Below are positions 1 to 13,116 of a stretch of DNA of 64,000 nucleotides, piece after piece. The stretch is from Takakia lepidozioides (lineage: Eukaryota; Streptophyta; Takakiopsida; Takakiales; Takakiaceae), in NCBI GenBank assembly GCA_030704615.1, contig CM060731.1:18972001-19036000 (forward strand), in the 5' to 3' direction. Under the pieces are notes generated by a model. It had not been told where the DNA came from. It saw nothing but the letters and a program-made list of their open reading frames with translations, and made no database searches. Both the position numbers and the translations under genes were made by a program. Position 1 is the first letter of the stretch. The number at the start of each line of letters is the position of its first letter.

Positions 1-1401
1 TGGATGATAAAGTTCCTAAATATGAAAAAGGTGGCCGCGGAGGAGGGTAAAAGGGTGACTGCAGAGGAGGATGATAATCAAAAGGGTGGCAGAGGGTTAC
101 AAAAACGGAATGAGAATGTCATTTATTCATTGTTTTTGGGATGAAAGGACGCATGTCAGCAAATTTAGGACCTAAAAAAAAGAAAACCTAAAACACATCT
201 TCCTTCTTTCATTTTTTTTCCTCCCATAAAACACAAAACTAAACATAGTTAAACTAAACAAATCTTGCTACGGGTGTGGTATGGTTCCTGGGCGGTGTCC
301 CCTCATTCGTCTCCATGGCGCATAAATGAAAGAGGTTATTTTCTCCTCTCACTACTAAGGGGCCTGATTTGTGAGCTCGCTCCCAGGTGTTTCCCTTTCA
401 TAATTTTTTTTTTTTTTTAAAAATATAGTGACATATAATCTTCATTACTGTTTACAAGCTTTGTGAGCCAAGTTACTTGGAATTTTATTTGTATTTCCAA
501 GAGCCTTGCAAACATTGATACTTCTTATCTATGTGCCATGTAGCATTAGGCAGGGTCTTTTTGGGCCAAGGTTCAAATATGCCATTTAGTGTAGATTGAC
601 TGAAATGCAATATAAGCCAATTTAAGGTTTTCTACTTATGAATGGTGGTTTAAATTTTTTTGGTGGTGTTTGGCATAATTTCTGCCTAGTCTCCAATGAT
701 GCCTAAACCCTCCAATTTGCTACGTCAATTCTGGGTTATTCGCCTCAACAAGTCTACTAGGTTTTAGGTTCATTCGCCCAATACCCATTCAAAATCTCAT
801 ATTATCGCCAGCCATTTCCACTAAGCATTTTGTACAAGCGCCAGACATGCTCCTCCAAGGTTCTAATGGATGCCACTTGTGCTACAATGTAAATACCTTA
901 AAAGAAACGCTGCCTCATATCCATCTATTTGGGGGTACCCCTAATCTTTGAAAAATCGTGGGGGGCAGGGTTTTGGGTTTTTGGGGGCGCAGTAAAGTGG
1001 AGCGTGTGGCATTAATTCCAGCGCTCACTTTTCATTCAGACACTTTTTCATCCGCTTTCATCCGGCTGCGACCCGATTCAGCCTTTAAAACAAGACGGAA
1101 CCCAGAAGATGTAGTTGCAAAATTCAATTGTTTTCCTCCTCTTGGTTTAATCAACTTGGCATCAATCAGCAGGGATCAATAGAGTGCAGCCCACAAGTTG
1201 AGCAGCAGCAGCTCACATAATGAGATGATATACACTGGAGCTCGTCATGGTCTGGGAAAGCCACATAATTTGCCATCATGGATATCACACAAGTTGAAAG
1301 AATAACTTTACCGTGTGTAGAATGAGTCAGTTACTCAAATCTGTAATCATTGTAATTCTTAGCTTTTCCTAATCCTAAATAAATTGATGGAGAACCATAA
1401 T
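1..1401. other. Flank downstream of the PGAM gene
   Basis: No gene is recognisable here. The only structure is AT-rich sequence with a homopolymer T tract near 404-420. The part next to 1401 should contain the 3' untranslated region of the minus-strand phosphoglycerate mutase gene, but I see no clear canonical polyadenylation signal. A 74-residue frame at 958-1182 has no recognisable motif and I treat it as chance. Confidence 0.6.
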
Positions 1402-4400
1402 TCATTCCGTATCAAATGCCAGGAGGGATGGTTCATAGAATGAAGGGGCTTCGAAGCCCATGAGGTTCATGTAAGTGGCTGTCACATTAGCGAGGCCTGC
1501 TTTGGGCAACTTGTCACTGAACCTTACAGAACTGGGCAGGCCTGGTCCTCCAATTGCAACTGGAACCTGCATTAACAGTTCAACCAGATCCCAAAAAAAA
1601 TCAAGATTATGACAGGGAAGGCCAAGCAAACTTGCATAGGGCATAAATGGTAGGAAAGGGGGGGACGGAGAGAAGGATTACAAATTACAAGACCACACGC
1701 GAGAAGATGGAATTTCCTCCCTTGACCAAGAATGTGCGGGATGCAGAGAATATACAATCTTGAAATTCAATCTGCTGGACACAGACATGGAGGAGTGACA
1801 GTCCCACTGCTGCACAAATAATCACGACTAATAAAGGTGAAGGTTGTACCGGGGCGAGAGTGTGAGACGTAAGGGGAGCTACGTTGCCCTTGTCATCGAG
1901 CAGGGGTTCCCCATTCTTCTTGCGCTGTGCCATGTCGTCACAGTTGCCATGGTCTGCTGTGATCAGATAGATGCCCCCAACTGTTTCCACTGCATCCAAC
2001 AGGAGCTGCAATCATCCAGCCACATTTCATCAGTCACCAACACCACAACACTAGAACAGAATGGTCGACTCATTATCAACTGTACTTTCCTTCGCAGATT
2101 TATAGATACTGCGCCAGAGCCTCTTCCTATCCACCCTTCTGCGTGTCTCCCCCCATTACACCTCATCATTCAGGAGCGAAATAGCCATTCCAGGAACCTA
2201 CACTGGCAGACGCACCTTTACTCCTTGATCAACAGCTTTACAGGCCTTTTTGGTAGCTTCCAAATCCCCCGTGTGCCCGACCATGTCACCATTGGCAAAA
2301 TTGACACGCACATAGTCAAATGACCCTGAGAGTAGTGCTTCTTGCGCAGCTTTTGCAATTCCAGCTGCCTTCATATGGGGAGCCTCATTGAACCTGACGT
2401 TATCACTTTGTATTTCATAATAGGTCTCCAAGGCTTTGTCAATTTTGCCTGATCGGTTTCCATTCCAGAAGAATGTCACGTGTCCAAATTTCTGTGTTTC
2501 ACTGGAAGTTCCAACCCACATCACCAATCAACATAAATCCAACCAATGCACAATAAAGGAGTAAAGATGTAAGAACTAGGGCTCATCCAGTGTGGTCTCT
2601 CTGGCACCTAGAAACTTCATCAGCAGCAACTTCCCATGGGGGTCCCAGCACCCAGCCTTTGCCCAGAACATATGGTTCTTGTGATTCATAGTGATGAAAA
2701 TCAAGTTTCACAAGAATCACCAGATTTGGTGACGAAACTGATCTTCCCACGGCGAATAGTCACAGGAATCACTGAATTATAAGGGCTTGTCCACTGCATA
2801 TGCAGCGCAGGTGGACTTAACATACTGAAAGTCACTTCTAGCGAAAAAAAAAATTGAGTTGACTTAGTTCATATGTAGTTCATACTTTGAACTCACAATT
2901 ACAGACAAAGGAGCACTACCTGCAAGCGAAGGTCCTTATGCCATTAGCACACAGATACTGCCCCGAAGTTTTCTCAATGAGGGGAGGGGGAACCAAGTAG
3001 TGCGTTGGCAGCTTCAAGTCCCCATCGTACTGCATCATGCCCAAGTATCGCACTTTGGGCCACCTCACGCGATCAAAACTATTAAAATTCTCGTACTCGA
3101 AAGCCTTGCTTATCTGGATCATGCGGTCAGCCCGAAAATTTATGTTGACAACCACATCATTGTCTTGAATTGGTCCAACTGGCACTCCACTCTTATCCAC
3201 AACAACAAAGGGAGGGTAGAACTGGTCGTTCAATTTGGGATCCGCATCCTTCAGCTTTGTGAGGGCTTCAAGGGCACTCTCAAACTTGTGGGGAGCATCT
3301 CCCAACACATGGGCATGCCATCCACGCTCCACAATGTTCCAATCAGCCTATCACAAGCACAAATCAACCCATTATATTCCAGAACTTCCACCCAACCTGT
3401 AGCCTGGATCACACACAGTTTAATGACCAGGAGCCCAACTACAAAAACCTCTTCTGGTCACGGAGCACCACTAACCTAGTATTCAGCCTCAGCCAGATTG
3501 AGAATAAAAGATGGATTTGAACCTCCCATGAGCATGTTATCCAAGAAAATTAACAATGTGTGCCTGTACCTCATAACGATCCATTGTAACATACATGCGC
3601 CCACCCCCAGAAGCAATTTGGGCATCGCAACCATGGATTCGCAGATTCTCCAAGTCTTTTTCTAATTGACCCACATACTGGATGCTGGAACCATCAGGAA
3701 CATCTCGACCATCTGTTAGTACATGAACTCGAATCTTCTTGCACCCGTGGTCTGCAGCACCATGCATCATGGCGGCGAGCTGGTCATACCTCGAATGCAC
3801 ACCTCCATCGCTAAGTAGTCCGATGAAGTGAAGTGTCCCCCCTTGGACCCATGCTTCCTTTGCGTAAAGCCATCCATCGCCAGTGAACATACTGCCGCTT
3901 TCTAAGGCATCATCCACCAGACTTGCTCTGCACGCACTTGCATACAATTACTAAGCATTCCTGATCCCCCATCTCGTGGAGAGTACCTGAGCCAGTATGA
4001 CTCAGGCGCAAGCAGTCAATGGCAGGCTACCGCTACAGTATCATTGGCGTAATGTGTGTCTCAAAGTGTGCTTCTAATGGCGCTGAAAAGTAGAGTTATG
4101 TGGTAGATCTTACGATCATCACTACTTCAATGTTATCAAAGCAAGAAAACATACCATTTGCCGCATCGACTACATTCGCCACACCACCACTAACAATTTG
4201 CACCAACAAATGCATTTCCAGTATCTGACTGGTAATCTAGTCTTCCTAATCACGATGATCAACAGACAAGACCAGGAGGATGTGATAAGGCTGCCAACAT
4301 GTAGGAGACTGAAACTACATAAAGACAAATAGTCTTTCAAACATACAGAAGGGAGAACAAAAGATACTGAACCAGAGGAGCAAAACACTGAATAGACTAC

Positions 4401-4772
4401 GCTTGCCCAGCCCTACGGCCGTAGACCTCCTGCTGATTTGAGAAGAAACAGGAGAGCAAGCGAGACACACACTCACCCCTGTTGGATGATTTTCCCGGCA
4501 CCCATGGCATTATGTCCCACCTCACTGTTACCCATATCACTGTCACTCGGAAGCCCCACAGCTGTTCCATGAGCCTTGATAGTGCGCCAGCGGAGAGGAG
4601 CCCCTGATCTCAAGGACTTGATGGTGGGACAATCGCCCTTGTAAATAGCGTTGTACTCATCCTCCTTGTTTTCACCCCACCCATCCAGCACAACAAGAAG
4701 GAAGGGCTTCCCTCGCGGAATCACCGAGTGGGCCTCGAGCTGCCACTCTGATTGTGGCTCCGGGAGCACCAT
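1402..4772 (-). CDS. PGAM-I: 2,3-bisphosphoglycerate-independent phosphoglycerate mutase, six exons
   Basis: Interconverts 3- and 2-phosphoglycerate in glycolysis, probably in the cytosol. Exons on the minus strand are 4772-4477, 3927-3570, 3347-2920, 2501-2216, 2005-1850 and 1566-1402. All five introns are GT-AG, and the joined coding length is 1689 nt, an exact 562-residue frame, close to the usual plant length of about 560. Family motifs in order are DGWG (residues 30-33), GNSEVGH with the phosphorylated serine (Ser83), LTDGRD, GGRMYVTMDRYE, INFRADRM, KFGHVTFFWNGNRSG, NGDMVGHTGD and ADHGN. The metal-binding Asp and His residues in these motifs are present. The start was placed at 4772 because the sequence after it matches the family's short N-terminus. 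The frame stays open upstream to 5009, so a longer N-terminus is possible. No frame damage is seen, so this looks functional. Confidence 0.96.
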
Positions 4773-5110
4773 ACCCACCAATTTCCTGACTGCCCAATGC
4801 CACGGTTTGCTCAAGTCCACTTCTTTGTAGGGAACCACACTGCTACACGGAGGATGTGCTACCAAGAAATGAAGAGAAAAGGAGAAGACTACGGCCCCAA
4901 ATTCGTGGGAGGAGAAGGGATGGCCCCTTGTGACGTGAAGGGGAGGGATGGTCTGCTGAAACTGCTGTTGATGCTCTCTTGTTTTGGCTTTTACTAGGCT
5001 TGCACACACTTTGCTTCTGGGTCACTCTTTCTCTCTCAGCTAGCACTTCTTTTTTGTTTCCTTTTTTGTTTTTTTTAAACCAGAAAAGGGGTCGGACAGA
5101 GGCCCTTGAA
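4773..5110 (-). promoter_or_regulatory. 5' leader and proximal promoter of the PGAM gene
   Basis: Region upstream of the chosen start. The frame of exon 1 is open to 5009, so part may encode an N-terminal extension such as a targeting peptide, or it may be 5' UTR. Around 5040-5085 the coding strand is strongly A-rich, with a TTTAAAAAA stretch that could serve as a TATA-like element. There is no direct evidence for the transcription start. Confidence 0.35.
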
Positions 5111-6460
5111 CACTTCTTTTTGTAGACTGTTCCTTTCCCTCAATGTAGGGGTTGGTGAGCAGGCAGGGTGAATCACAATTCTAGATTGGTGACATTGAGT
5201 CTTGGGAGGGACCGCCAGTCAAGAATGGCATCTACCAATATTCCATACTGATGCTGGGCTTTAATTAATTCTAGAGGGTAGGGAAACGGGAAGCCAGGGA
5301 GATCAAAGTCCAAGGCATGTCACATTGAGCTTTGGTTTTAGGCTACCGATATGGGCAGCTTGCGCAACTTTCTATTGACTTGCTAGAATATAGAACTTTG
5401 ATATGCCTGCCGTCATAACGTCCTCAAGAACAGGTTCTGAGACAGGTGAACTATGTGACACTGTGATGCTAACTTTAGCTTAGATCGTGTTTTGAAAATA
5501 TCATGGGATGAGAAGCGCAAAGGTTGTTGGCTGTCAGAAGAAAGAAGGCCATGTGAAGGGATAAGTTAAATAGAGATTTTGAAGGAGGAGCCTTGAGGCA
5601 TTTGTGCGTTGTTTTCTCGACAAATTGATTCGCCCTTCTTCCTTTCCATCTTGAAGGATCTATTGTTGCCTTTTTTGAGGTGGAAATTATGCATAACGAT
5701 AGGAATGAGGAGAGCAAAATTGACGTCGACAAAGATCTCAAGAGGAAACTATTATTCAGAGAGGCAGCCAGTGGTCCGAGATAAACGCAAATTTTTCAAC
5801 ATCCAGCGAATTTAGAGAGCCTAGTGCTAAAACCAAGATGGAGAAGAAATGGGGGAGGCAGAGCTAACCCCCGCGGCTGTCATCTAGAGCCACATTTGTG
5901 AACCAAAGTGTGCTCCTCTGCCAGGTTTTCAGCGTCCGCCAAGCCCTGGCCATGACAACAGTGATGACCGACTCAAAACATCGAAGCAGATGATGCTGAT
6001 CAAGCTACATACTCTCGTGGCGGGCCCCTCCTTCCTTCATGCCGCTGTCTTAGGGCACCGTATCTTTCTACGGTTTGCGCGAGGTTATCATCCAACCCTA
6101 CCCTTGACCGGCTCCATCTCCGATTTTCTTCTTCTTCTTTTTCTGAAAGGGAAACACCCAGGTTTGACTACCCTCACAAATTGACATTCTTGACATTCAA
6201 TTGTCTTCTCATTCCACAAAGCACGGACTGTCCAAGTGCATCATGTTATGGCTCCAAGCACAGACACATAAGAAGGGGGGAAAAAAAAAGATTCAACCTG
6301 GAAATATGTAGATTAATCAAGCCTTGGTAAACGCTCTACCTTTGAGGGATGGCGCAAGAGGCCCAAGACAATGTAGATCAGCAACATCTTATTATTTCCA
6401 AGGATGATTTGGCAAGTAAATTGCTAGCACAAGCATCTTGTGTTCATTTAGTGATTACTA

Positions 6461-6863
6461 GGGTAGCGGTGTGCCGTGGGCCCAAGTGTCCAATGACATC
6501 TAAGTCCAAGTGCAATCCCCTATGTATCCAAGTGCGTCTTTTATGTCCGCGAGGCCCAAATGCAACCTCTAGGGTAGCCTTTGTCGTTGTCCAAGTGTCC
6601 AATGTCATCTAAGTAAGTTTTTTTCTACAGAGCAGAGCCTACGACCAGATTTGAACCGGAGACCTTTCCCTTGATATCTCCCCCCTCGAGGCTCCAACCA
6701 TAGGAACTTATGCCCACTTTGCCATTTTTGCTATTTTTTGTGAATTTCCAGCAACCAAAAAGCACTTGAAATTCCAAATCTGCCACATGATGGGCCAATC
6801 ATAGGGTAGCGTGCCGGTGGCCCAAGTGTCCAGAGTCATCTAAGTCCAACTGCATCTCCTATG
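6461..6863 (+). repeat. Pair of related ~65-bp repeats
   Basis: Segments 6461-6526 and 6802-6863 share the run of words AGGGTAGCG, GGCCCAAGTGTCCA, CATCTAAGTCCAA, then CTCCTATG or CCCCTATG. They lie about 340 bp apart in the same orientation. The spacer holds a B-box-like GGTTCAAATCT on the minus strand near 6640-6660, so a tRNA-derived SINE relic is possible, but no complete tRNA fold is visible. Confidence 0.4.
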
Positions 6864-7183
6864 GAGGTAGCGAGGCTTCATATATTGATATATCCAATCA
6901 TTGGCCCAGGAAAGCCCACTTTGCTAATTTATTTCTTTTCATGAATTTCCTGTGACCAAAAAACACTTCTCCCACATGAAGGGCCAATCATTGCTCCAGC
7001 CCATTTTTTGCTATTTTTCCCAAATTTCCAGCCACCAAAAGAACTTGAAATTTCGACATCTCCCACACCGCGGGTCCAAAAATCATGAGACCAAGCCGGT
7101 GCATCCCTCCTCATCGAGGGCTTTCCAACGGTACCAAGCACCAGCGCCGGGGCCTCGCGGTTTGGGAGATCTCAACGACGCTA

Positions 7184-7205
7184 CAAACAAACAAACAAAC
7201 AAACA
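7184..7205. repeat. (AAAC)n microsatellite
   Basis: About five uninterrupted AAAC units. A simple-sequence repeat with no associated gene. Confidence 0.85.
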
Positions 7206-7766
7206 ACGTCTTGATTCATATATAGATTGAAAGTTCCTAGGGTACTTTACATTCTAACCACAATGGTGAGCAAGGACACCAGAAATAACCTAGCTTTGCA
7301 GATGACAAGTTCACTGCTCATGTGTCATGGAAGAGACCATATTGCAGTCTTAAAATCTGATGCTAGGAATGCATTGAAATGGGTGGGATCGGTGATCTCC
7401 TCCTTACGTCAGTATGGTTGCCCATTCTTCGTTGATGGAAATCCAAACAATGATTGTTTTTGTTTGTATTTTACGTTTCAGGTTTATGGTTTATTCGTCT
7501 GGGCCTCCTAATTTTCGTCGCTCCAAGTCGATCTCAATCTGGTTAGGTACCCTTCGGTCGATAAAACTTAAACCTTCTTTCCATTTAGACATGGTATCTT
7601 GCTTAGTTTTTCTCTTCATGGATACTCTGTCCTTACTTGCATTATAATCTGTATATGTTGGGTAGTTTGTTCAATCATTGAAGCCCACTGCCATATCTCT
7701 AAAAGATTATAATGTTTATTTGGATTTTATTTATTTATTTATTTTCCGTGTGGGGCTAGACATTTA

Positions 7767-7906
7767 TGTTCACAGTAGTTGTACGTGACTGTACAAAAGA
7801 CCTACAGTTGGCCCTTTATAAATATTTCCTCCTTACTGTTCACAGTAGTTGTACGTGACTGTACAAAAGACCTACAGTTGGCCCTTTATAAATATTTCCT
7901 CCTTAC
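7767..7906 (+). repeat. Perfect 70-bp tandem duplication containing TATAAATA
   Basis: Units 7767-7836 and 7837-7906 are identical base for base, so the duplication is recent or was homogenised. Each unit contains the short inverted word GTACGTGACTGTAC and a TATAAATA box, so the duplication doubles a potential core promoter. No obvious gene follows. Confidence 0.9.
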
Positions 7907-10249
7907 GTGTTATATCTCTTTTATTGTGACATTCTTTCTACTCTCCCGAATCTTACACTAGAAAAGAGTGAAAGAGTGTTATTATATGTTAAGTGTTAGG
8001 AAAATCCTACTCTCTATGGTGTTAAAGCACCCTCTTTATTGTTATATGTCATTATCCACCTCCAATTAGTTGACATGAATTAGCATTTCATTTCGTAGGT
8101 ATGTCCATCAACAGAGGTTGACCATAAATTTGATCTATCAAACACAAATCTCTTTGAAGAGAGGTGCAAACACAAATGTGGTCTCTCTCATGTGCTCTCA
8201 ATCGTATGGTATAATTTGAAGCCAGTCTACATAGTAGCCAGCAACCTCAATGCACAAATCGGGCACAAATCTATTGTTTTCAAAATGTTTGTCAATTCAA
8301 AAGGAGTTGTATGTTGCTAGGACATCCAATTCTCGACAAATGGATTCTATTTTTATTCTTTACAGAGAAAGTAGCCCTCAAAAAATTTATTAAAGGGGAA
8401 AAAAATAAACCCCAAGCAAACATGCCATAATAAGTGAGGGACGAACCGAGAAACGCAACAAATTAATGATTAAGTGTTATTTTCCACCTAGTTGACCTCA
8501 GTAAGTGTGAATATATTTATGATTATTATGGTCTAAACCTTTGCCTTCTTTAGATGCACTAGAATTATAGTGAAATAGACGCGGTAAGAAATCCCATTTT
8601 TTGTTGTTGTGAAAAAAAACATATTGGACCGACCCCATTTACTAGCATTCAAACTTCCAGATTATGTCAATCATTTTACAACCAATTTGTAACTACAATA
8701 TGGCAGGGCTTGCATGTATTCCATGCATTTATTTTATTTATTTTAATTATATACACCTTAATTATAAACATAAATATATTATATTCTTTATATATTCATT
8801 TTCATTTTTGAATGTAAAGTGGAACTCAGTCTCATTCGTATTTTCACTTGTAATTGTACTTGTTTTACCAGTTTAAAATACTATTGATATGAATCTCGAT
8901 TAAGTGGAGATGGTTATAGTGTCGCTATGATGGAGCTCATCATTGGAGTTAACACTCACATGTTCTTTGCATGACATTGCAGATCTAGATTTGTGAGATG
9001 CTGATTTGCTCCACATGTGAATTTTGGACAGTCAAATTTTGGCGCTTTGTGACAATGTGAGTTGTGACCTTTCTCTTCAAGGTGAAAGCAGACTACGGTG
9101 GCTCAATTTTTGTGTCACAACACGTATTTTACATAAAATAGTTTGATTCAATTGTACCTTAGAGACAATTTTTTATTACAATGAAATAGGACTCACTCTT
9201 ATACAAATCAGCTTTGATGATGTCACCATGGACCTCATTGCACCTTTCCAGGGCTGCCAGGCTTGCACACGCATTGCAAATGCAAACAAACGTCAACAAG
9301 CTTCTCCTCATCTATGTTATCTGTTTTTGGATACTTTCCTGCTGCCACATCGGCAGTAACTTGTCAAAGTCACTCCTAACCACCACAGATACATCCAACG
9401 AGCCCATGGAGACCTGCTAGCAACTGACACTGACCAACCCAATTCTGAATTGCATCAACAATTGGAGGATAAAGCAGCCATATAGAAATGAGGGAAGGCG
9501 ACAGGAGGACAGGGGAAAGAGATGAAGCGACCGGTCGTTGGGCGCTTCCCCGCCGCTCCGCCATCGCTCTCTCCGGCCACAATTACGTTTTTAATTTGAA
9601 TAATTGGGTTTTTTTTTTTAGAGAAGAGGGACAGAGGCCTCAAACTTTAGGACATGAATGGATTGAATGGACATGAAAGGATTTTCTTTTCTTTTAAAGA
9701 AACCTGGGAGCGACAGCCCACAATTTTTTGTATTATTCTCAACATTCGTTTACCTCGCCACACTTACATTGTTTCTATTGATGGTCAACATAATGTGAAA
9801 ATCTAATGAGGTTGGCGTAGACTTGTGTAGTTTTGGTGGGTGGATCTCCAGTTCGATCCATGAAATCCTTAGGTTTCATCGAGCGAAACCTAGCTCTCCT
9901 AAACGGATCACTTCGGGATTGGGTTTCATTCACACACTTTCAATTTATTCACCATATCGGATAATTGAAGTTGACAAATGGGATTTTATTCAAACAATGA
10001 CTAGATTAACGGATGTACTCGTGATGCTTGCACCTCAATATTGATGTATCAGACAAGATTGCACAAATTGACTATCTAGGAACTAAACACTTTGGTGTCA
10101 CGACGGAAGTGACGTCATGATTGTGACATGTCTTAATGTCATTTTGCGTCATTATTCTTTGAATCTTTTAGAGTATTCATGTCACGTCATTTTGTTGAAC
10201 CATGGTATCGGAGGATCCCATTTATGGTATATTCTTATTTTTTATATTT

Positions 10250-12126
10250 CATCGGTAATGTTTGACTTTCTACAGATTAGGCCCCGGCTTAGTAATTATG
10301 CCAAGAGCCACATTAGTCAAGACCCAATGCAAGAGGAAATAAGAGCTCGTCAACTACAGAAAGACTCATCAAGCAAGGAAAAAGCTAAACTCAGGGAGGA
10401 CTCGCCTGTTATTCAACTGACTTCACCAACCAGCCAACCTAGCCCCAAGGTGACCATAAGTGTTGCTTGCAACTCCAAATTCGCCAATGCCTGTCTTCAA
10501 ATGGCTTCCTTCCCAGGACTGGACCTCAAACGATGCAGTGCCTAGAGATTGTAGAACCCCCCAAAGCATCATGTACTGTTACACCACTCATCTTCAGGAA
10601 AGGTAACCCACCTGCCATGCTCATTACATCAGACGACCGGGAGTGCGTTGAATCACTTTGGATTACAACTTATGACATCACACACTTTGTAAAGACTTGT
10701 CCCCCCGACAGCAACCCAGAGATTCTGTTCAAACAAAAGATTCAAGATTCTTGCCCCATCACTTTTTTGTTCCATCAACCAAGGTTTCGTGGGGAGCATA
10801 CCTAGAAGACCACCCAGGCCTAAATTGTAAACCGTCAACGCAAGTACTGGCCCTTATGGAAGAGGCTGAGATTTACTCTACTCCTCAACCACTGACAGCT
10901 ATGTGGACCTAGGAAGAATGGCTCGAAAGCCCTGGAGGAAAGTCACAAGTTGTAGATCCGAAATCAAGATACAATGTTTAATGGTTTCCAAATCCTGGGG
11001 GCTTTCCTTGAGTATGAAATAAAAGAGGACAATCATAGAATGGAGATCCAAAGGACTGGAGACTTCATTAATGGAGTTAAGGCACCTAAGACTTCCTCAG
11101 CCTCTTCGGACTCCCAGGTGGACTCTTCTTCGGCAGAGGCGAAGGCTAGCAAAGACGATTTGGTGACTATTGTCAGTACTCTGCACATCTCCCCACCGTC
11201 AGTCATTGACACTACTCAATTCACTTCTCAGGAGAGCTCCCAACCATTGGTTTTACCACCTGACTCTCAACTCTCTCCAAATCAGGTTCTCTCCTCATCC
11301 TTTCCCTGTTTTTTCTTCCAGGTCCTTTCTAGGGATACTAACAGATGATGGCTGTTGTGTGGCAAAGAAAAACTTCTTTCTGGCAGGAAAAATAGGCATT
11401 TTCTTCCAGCATTCCACTTGCCAGATAACATACCCTCGGGTACTTTACCCTTGGATGGTTCCCTTGCTGAGAGGTATCCAGATCTTCAGAGTTTGTTACC
11501 GGTAGATTTTATTCCAACAAGTGTTACCATCCAGTCAGTTTTCATCTCCTCAGTACCCTCAGGTCAATTTCAGTTGTATCCAGTGAGCCCAAACCAGTTT
11601 CCTCTAAGGGGCATTTTCTTCCAAATTAGCAAGAAAAGTCCAAAGCCCCCAGACCATTTAGTCAGGGTTAAATCTCTTCGTCCAAGAGACCGCAGAGTAA
11701 AGTTTTTCTTTCGAATTCTTAGGCCATCAAATGCGACGTCTTGCGTGCAGACCCAACTTCCATTTTCTTTTCTTAAAAATAAAAACTTGGCTAGCACCCT
11801 TCTTAAGGAATGACTCCATCATTCATGAACATAAGCTCGATCATTCCAAGATATACAGCCTCTCGGATTATATGTGGCCTTGGCAAACACTCTCTGGAAA
11901 CCAACTTCGGAAGGTACTAAAGGGGGTACAGCCATTTTACTGTCCCCTTCTCTCCAACCCTTCATTTCTAATGAATCTATTTGGATTCCAAGGTGACTTC
12001 AATTCTGTTCTATTGCCCTCCCAAACTTAGCTGGAATCATAGGGATAGTTAACATTTATGCTCCAAATACTCCCATCGAAAGATCTGACTTTTGGTCTAC
12101 CCTAAACACCAAAATGCGGGAATTTT
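10250..12126 (+). pseudogene. Decayed LINE-type retrotransposon
   Basis: A chain of broken plus-strand frames. Near the 3' end (12030-12126) is a frame with the motif GIVNIYAPN followed by TPIERSDFW, typical of the apurinic-like endonuclease domain of LINE ORF2 proteins. Upstream, 10300-11800 encodes Ser/Pro-rich segments and a patch with MLITSDDREC that could be a gag-like ORF1. No reverse transcriptase follows; the copy stops in AT-rich DNA at about 12130. Stops and frameshifts throughout show it is dead. The ORF1 assignment is much weaker than the endonuclease one. Confidence 0.5.
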
Positions 12127-12549
12127 AATTTATAATAAAATTTATTAGGGCTACAATCCCCCTGTTATGTTTTTGCTATAAAAATGCCAAGAAGTTCGCG
12201 CCAAAAGTAGGTGCCATGTAAGCATATTGGCCCACTTTGGTCTTTTGGGCTTGGTCCCTAGTGTTGGGACCAATTTTTGGCCCTCGCCCAATAATAATGC
12301 TCCATTTCCGCTTAGTCTTGGTCTTGGTCCTTGGTGTAAAGTGGCCCTTAAATATATACGTAATACAACAAAACAAGCTGCAACCCCCTCACTAGAATCT
12401 CTGTATATGATAGGGGGTATATGATAGGGGGTAGGAAGGTACAAAGGATTGGGGCTGGCCCACCAAAACTACACAAGTCTACTTCACAAGTCTACACCAA
12501 CCTCCTTGGATTTTCACATTATGTTGACCATCAATAGAATCAATGTAAG

Positions 12550-12996
12550 AGCATCCCCACCCTACACTCCAACAGAATATCAAGGGGTGGTGGTAGGAAA
12601 CGTCCACACCCTTGCACTGAACCCAATATCCCATGAAAAGCGGGCACATAATATCGTTCCGTGCACTGAACCCCAGCGCCCTATTCAGGGCCCGAATACG
12701 CCCATGAAAAGTGGGCACATAATATTCTTCTGTGCACTGAACCCGAGCGCCGTATTCAGGCCCCGGATAGGCCGCTGAATCCAAGTCAACGTGACCATGC
12801 CCAGGTGTGTCAATAGCTTGGCAACGAGCACGACCCCTCCCCAATGGGAGCAGAGCTGTGCGAGGATAGCGTGGGCGATTCAGAGGCAAGGTGTGCGCTT
12901 GAAGGGGCTGACTCGCCACAGAACCCAACAGGCCCTGAATTGATCACGTAATTTTGGCGTTACAGGGAGTCTTTTGGGCTCAAGGGTGGGGATGCT
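12550..12996. mobile_element. MITE with 14-bp TIRs and 5-bp target duplication
   Basis: Starts AGCATCCCCACCCT (12550-12563) and ends with its exact reverse complement (12983-12996). GTAAG flanks both sides (12545-12549 and 12997-13001). The surrounding sequence, with this insert and one GTAAG removed, matches the uninterrupted left arm at about 9768-9780, which confirms an insertion. Inside, a segment beginning CCCATGAAAAG repeats with a 71-bp period (12630 and 12701). It has no coding capacity, so it must have been mobilised in trans. Confidence 0.85.
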
Positions 12997-13054
12997 GTAA
13001 GTGTGGAGAGGCAAACGAAAATCCATTCAATCCATTCATGTCCTTATCTATAAA

Positions 13055-13116
13055 GTTTTGAGGCCTCCGTCCCTCTTCTCTAAAAGTTTTGAGGCCTCCG
13101 TCCCTCTTCTCTAAAA
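13055..13116 (+). repeat. 31-bp tandem duplication upstream of the terpene synthase
   Basis: Two copies of a unit beginning GTTTTGAGGCCTCCGTCCC and ending CTCTAAAA. It forms the outer end of the right inverted-repeat arm and lies about 35 bp upstream of the TATA box of the terpene synthase gene. Confidence 0.85.

Larger units (their letters stand above)
5111..9616. other. Gene-free interval with short repeats
   Basis: I find no convincing gene in about 4.5 kb. What is visible: two related 60-65 bp segments (6461-6526 and 6802-6863), an (AAAC)n microsatellite near 7184-7205, a perfect 70-bp tandem duplication (7767-7906) and AT-rich DNA at 7900-9200. The small frames here show no domain motifs. 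Confidence 0.55.

Noticed and set aside
4473-5009. Using the Met at 5009 as start of phosphoglycerate mutase
   Set aside because: The extra N-terminal residues have no family counterpart and no clear targeting signal; the Met at 4772 gives the usual length. It is kept as a possibility in the feature note.
6620-6720. Possible tRNA gene on the minus strand (B-box-like GGTTCAAATCT and short complementary ends)
   Set aside because: No D arm or anticodon arm fits, and the paired ends enclose only about 58 nt. At most a SINE relic.
12479-12928. 149-residue minus-strand frame
   Set aside because: It lies across the MITE and the inverted-repeat arm and shows no domain; explained as chance in GC-rich repeat DNA.
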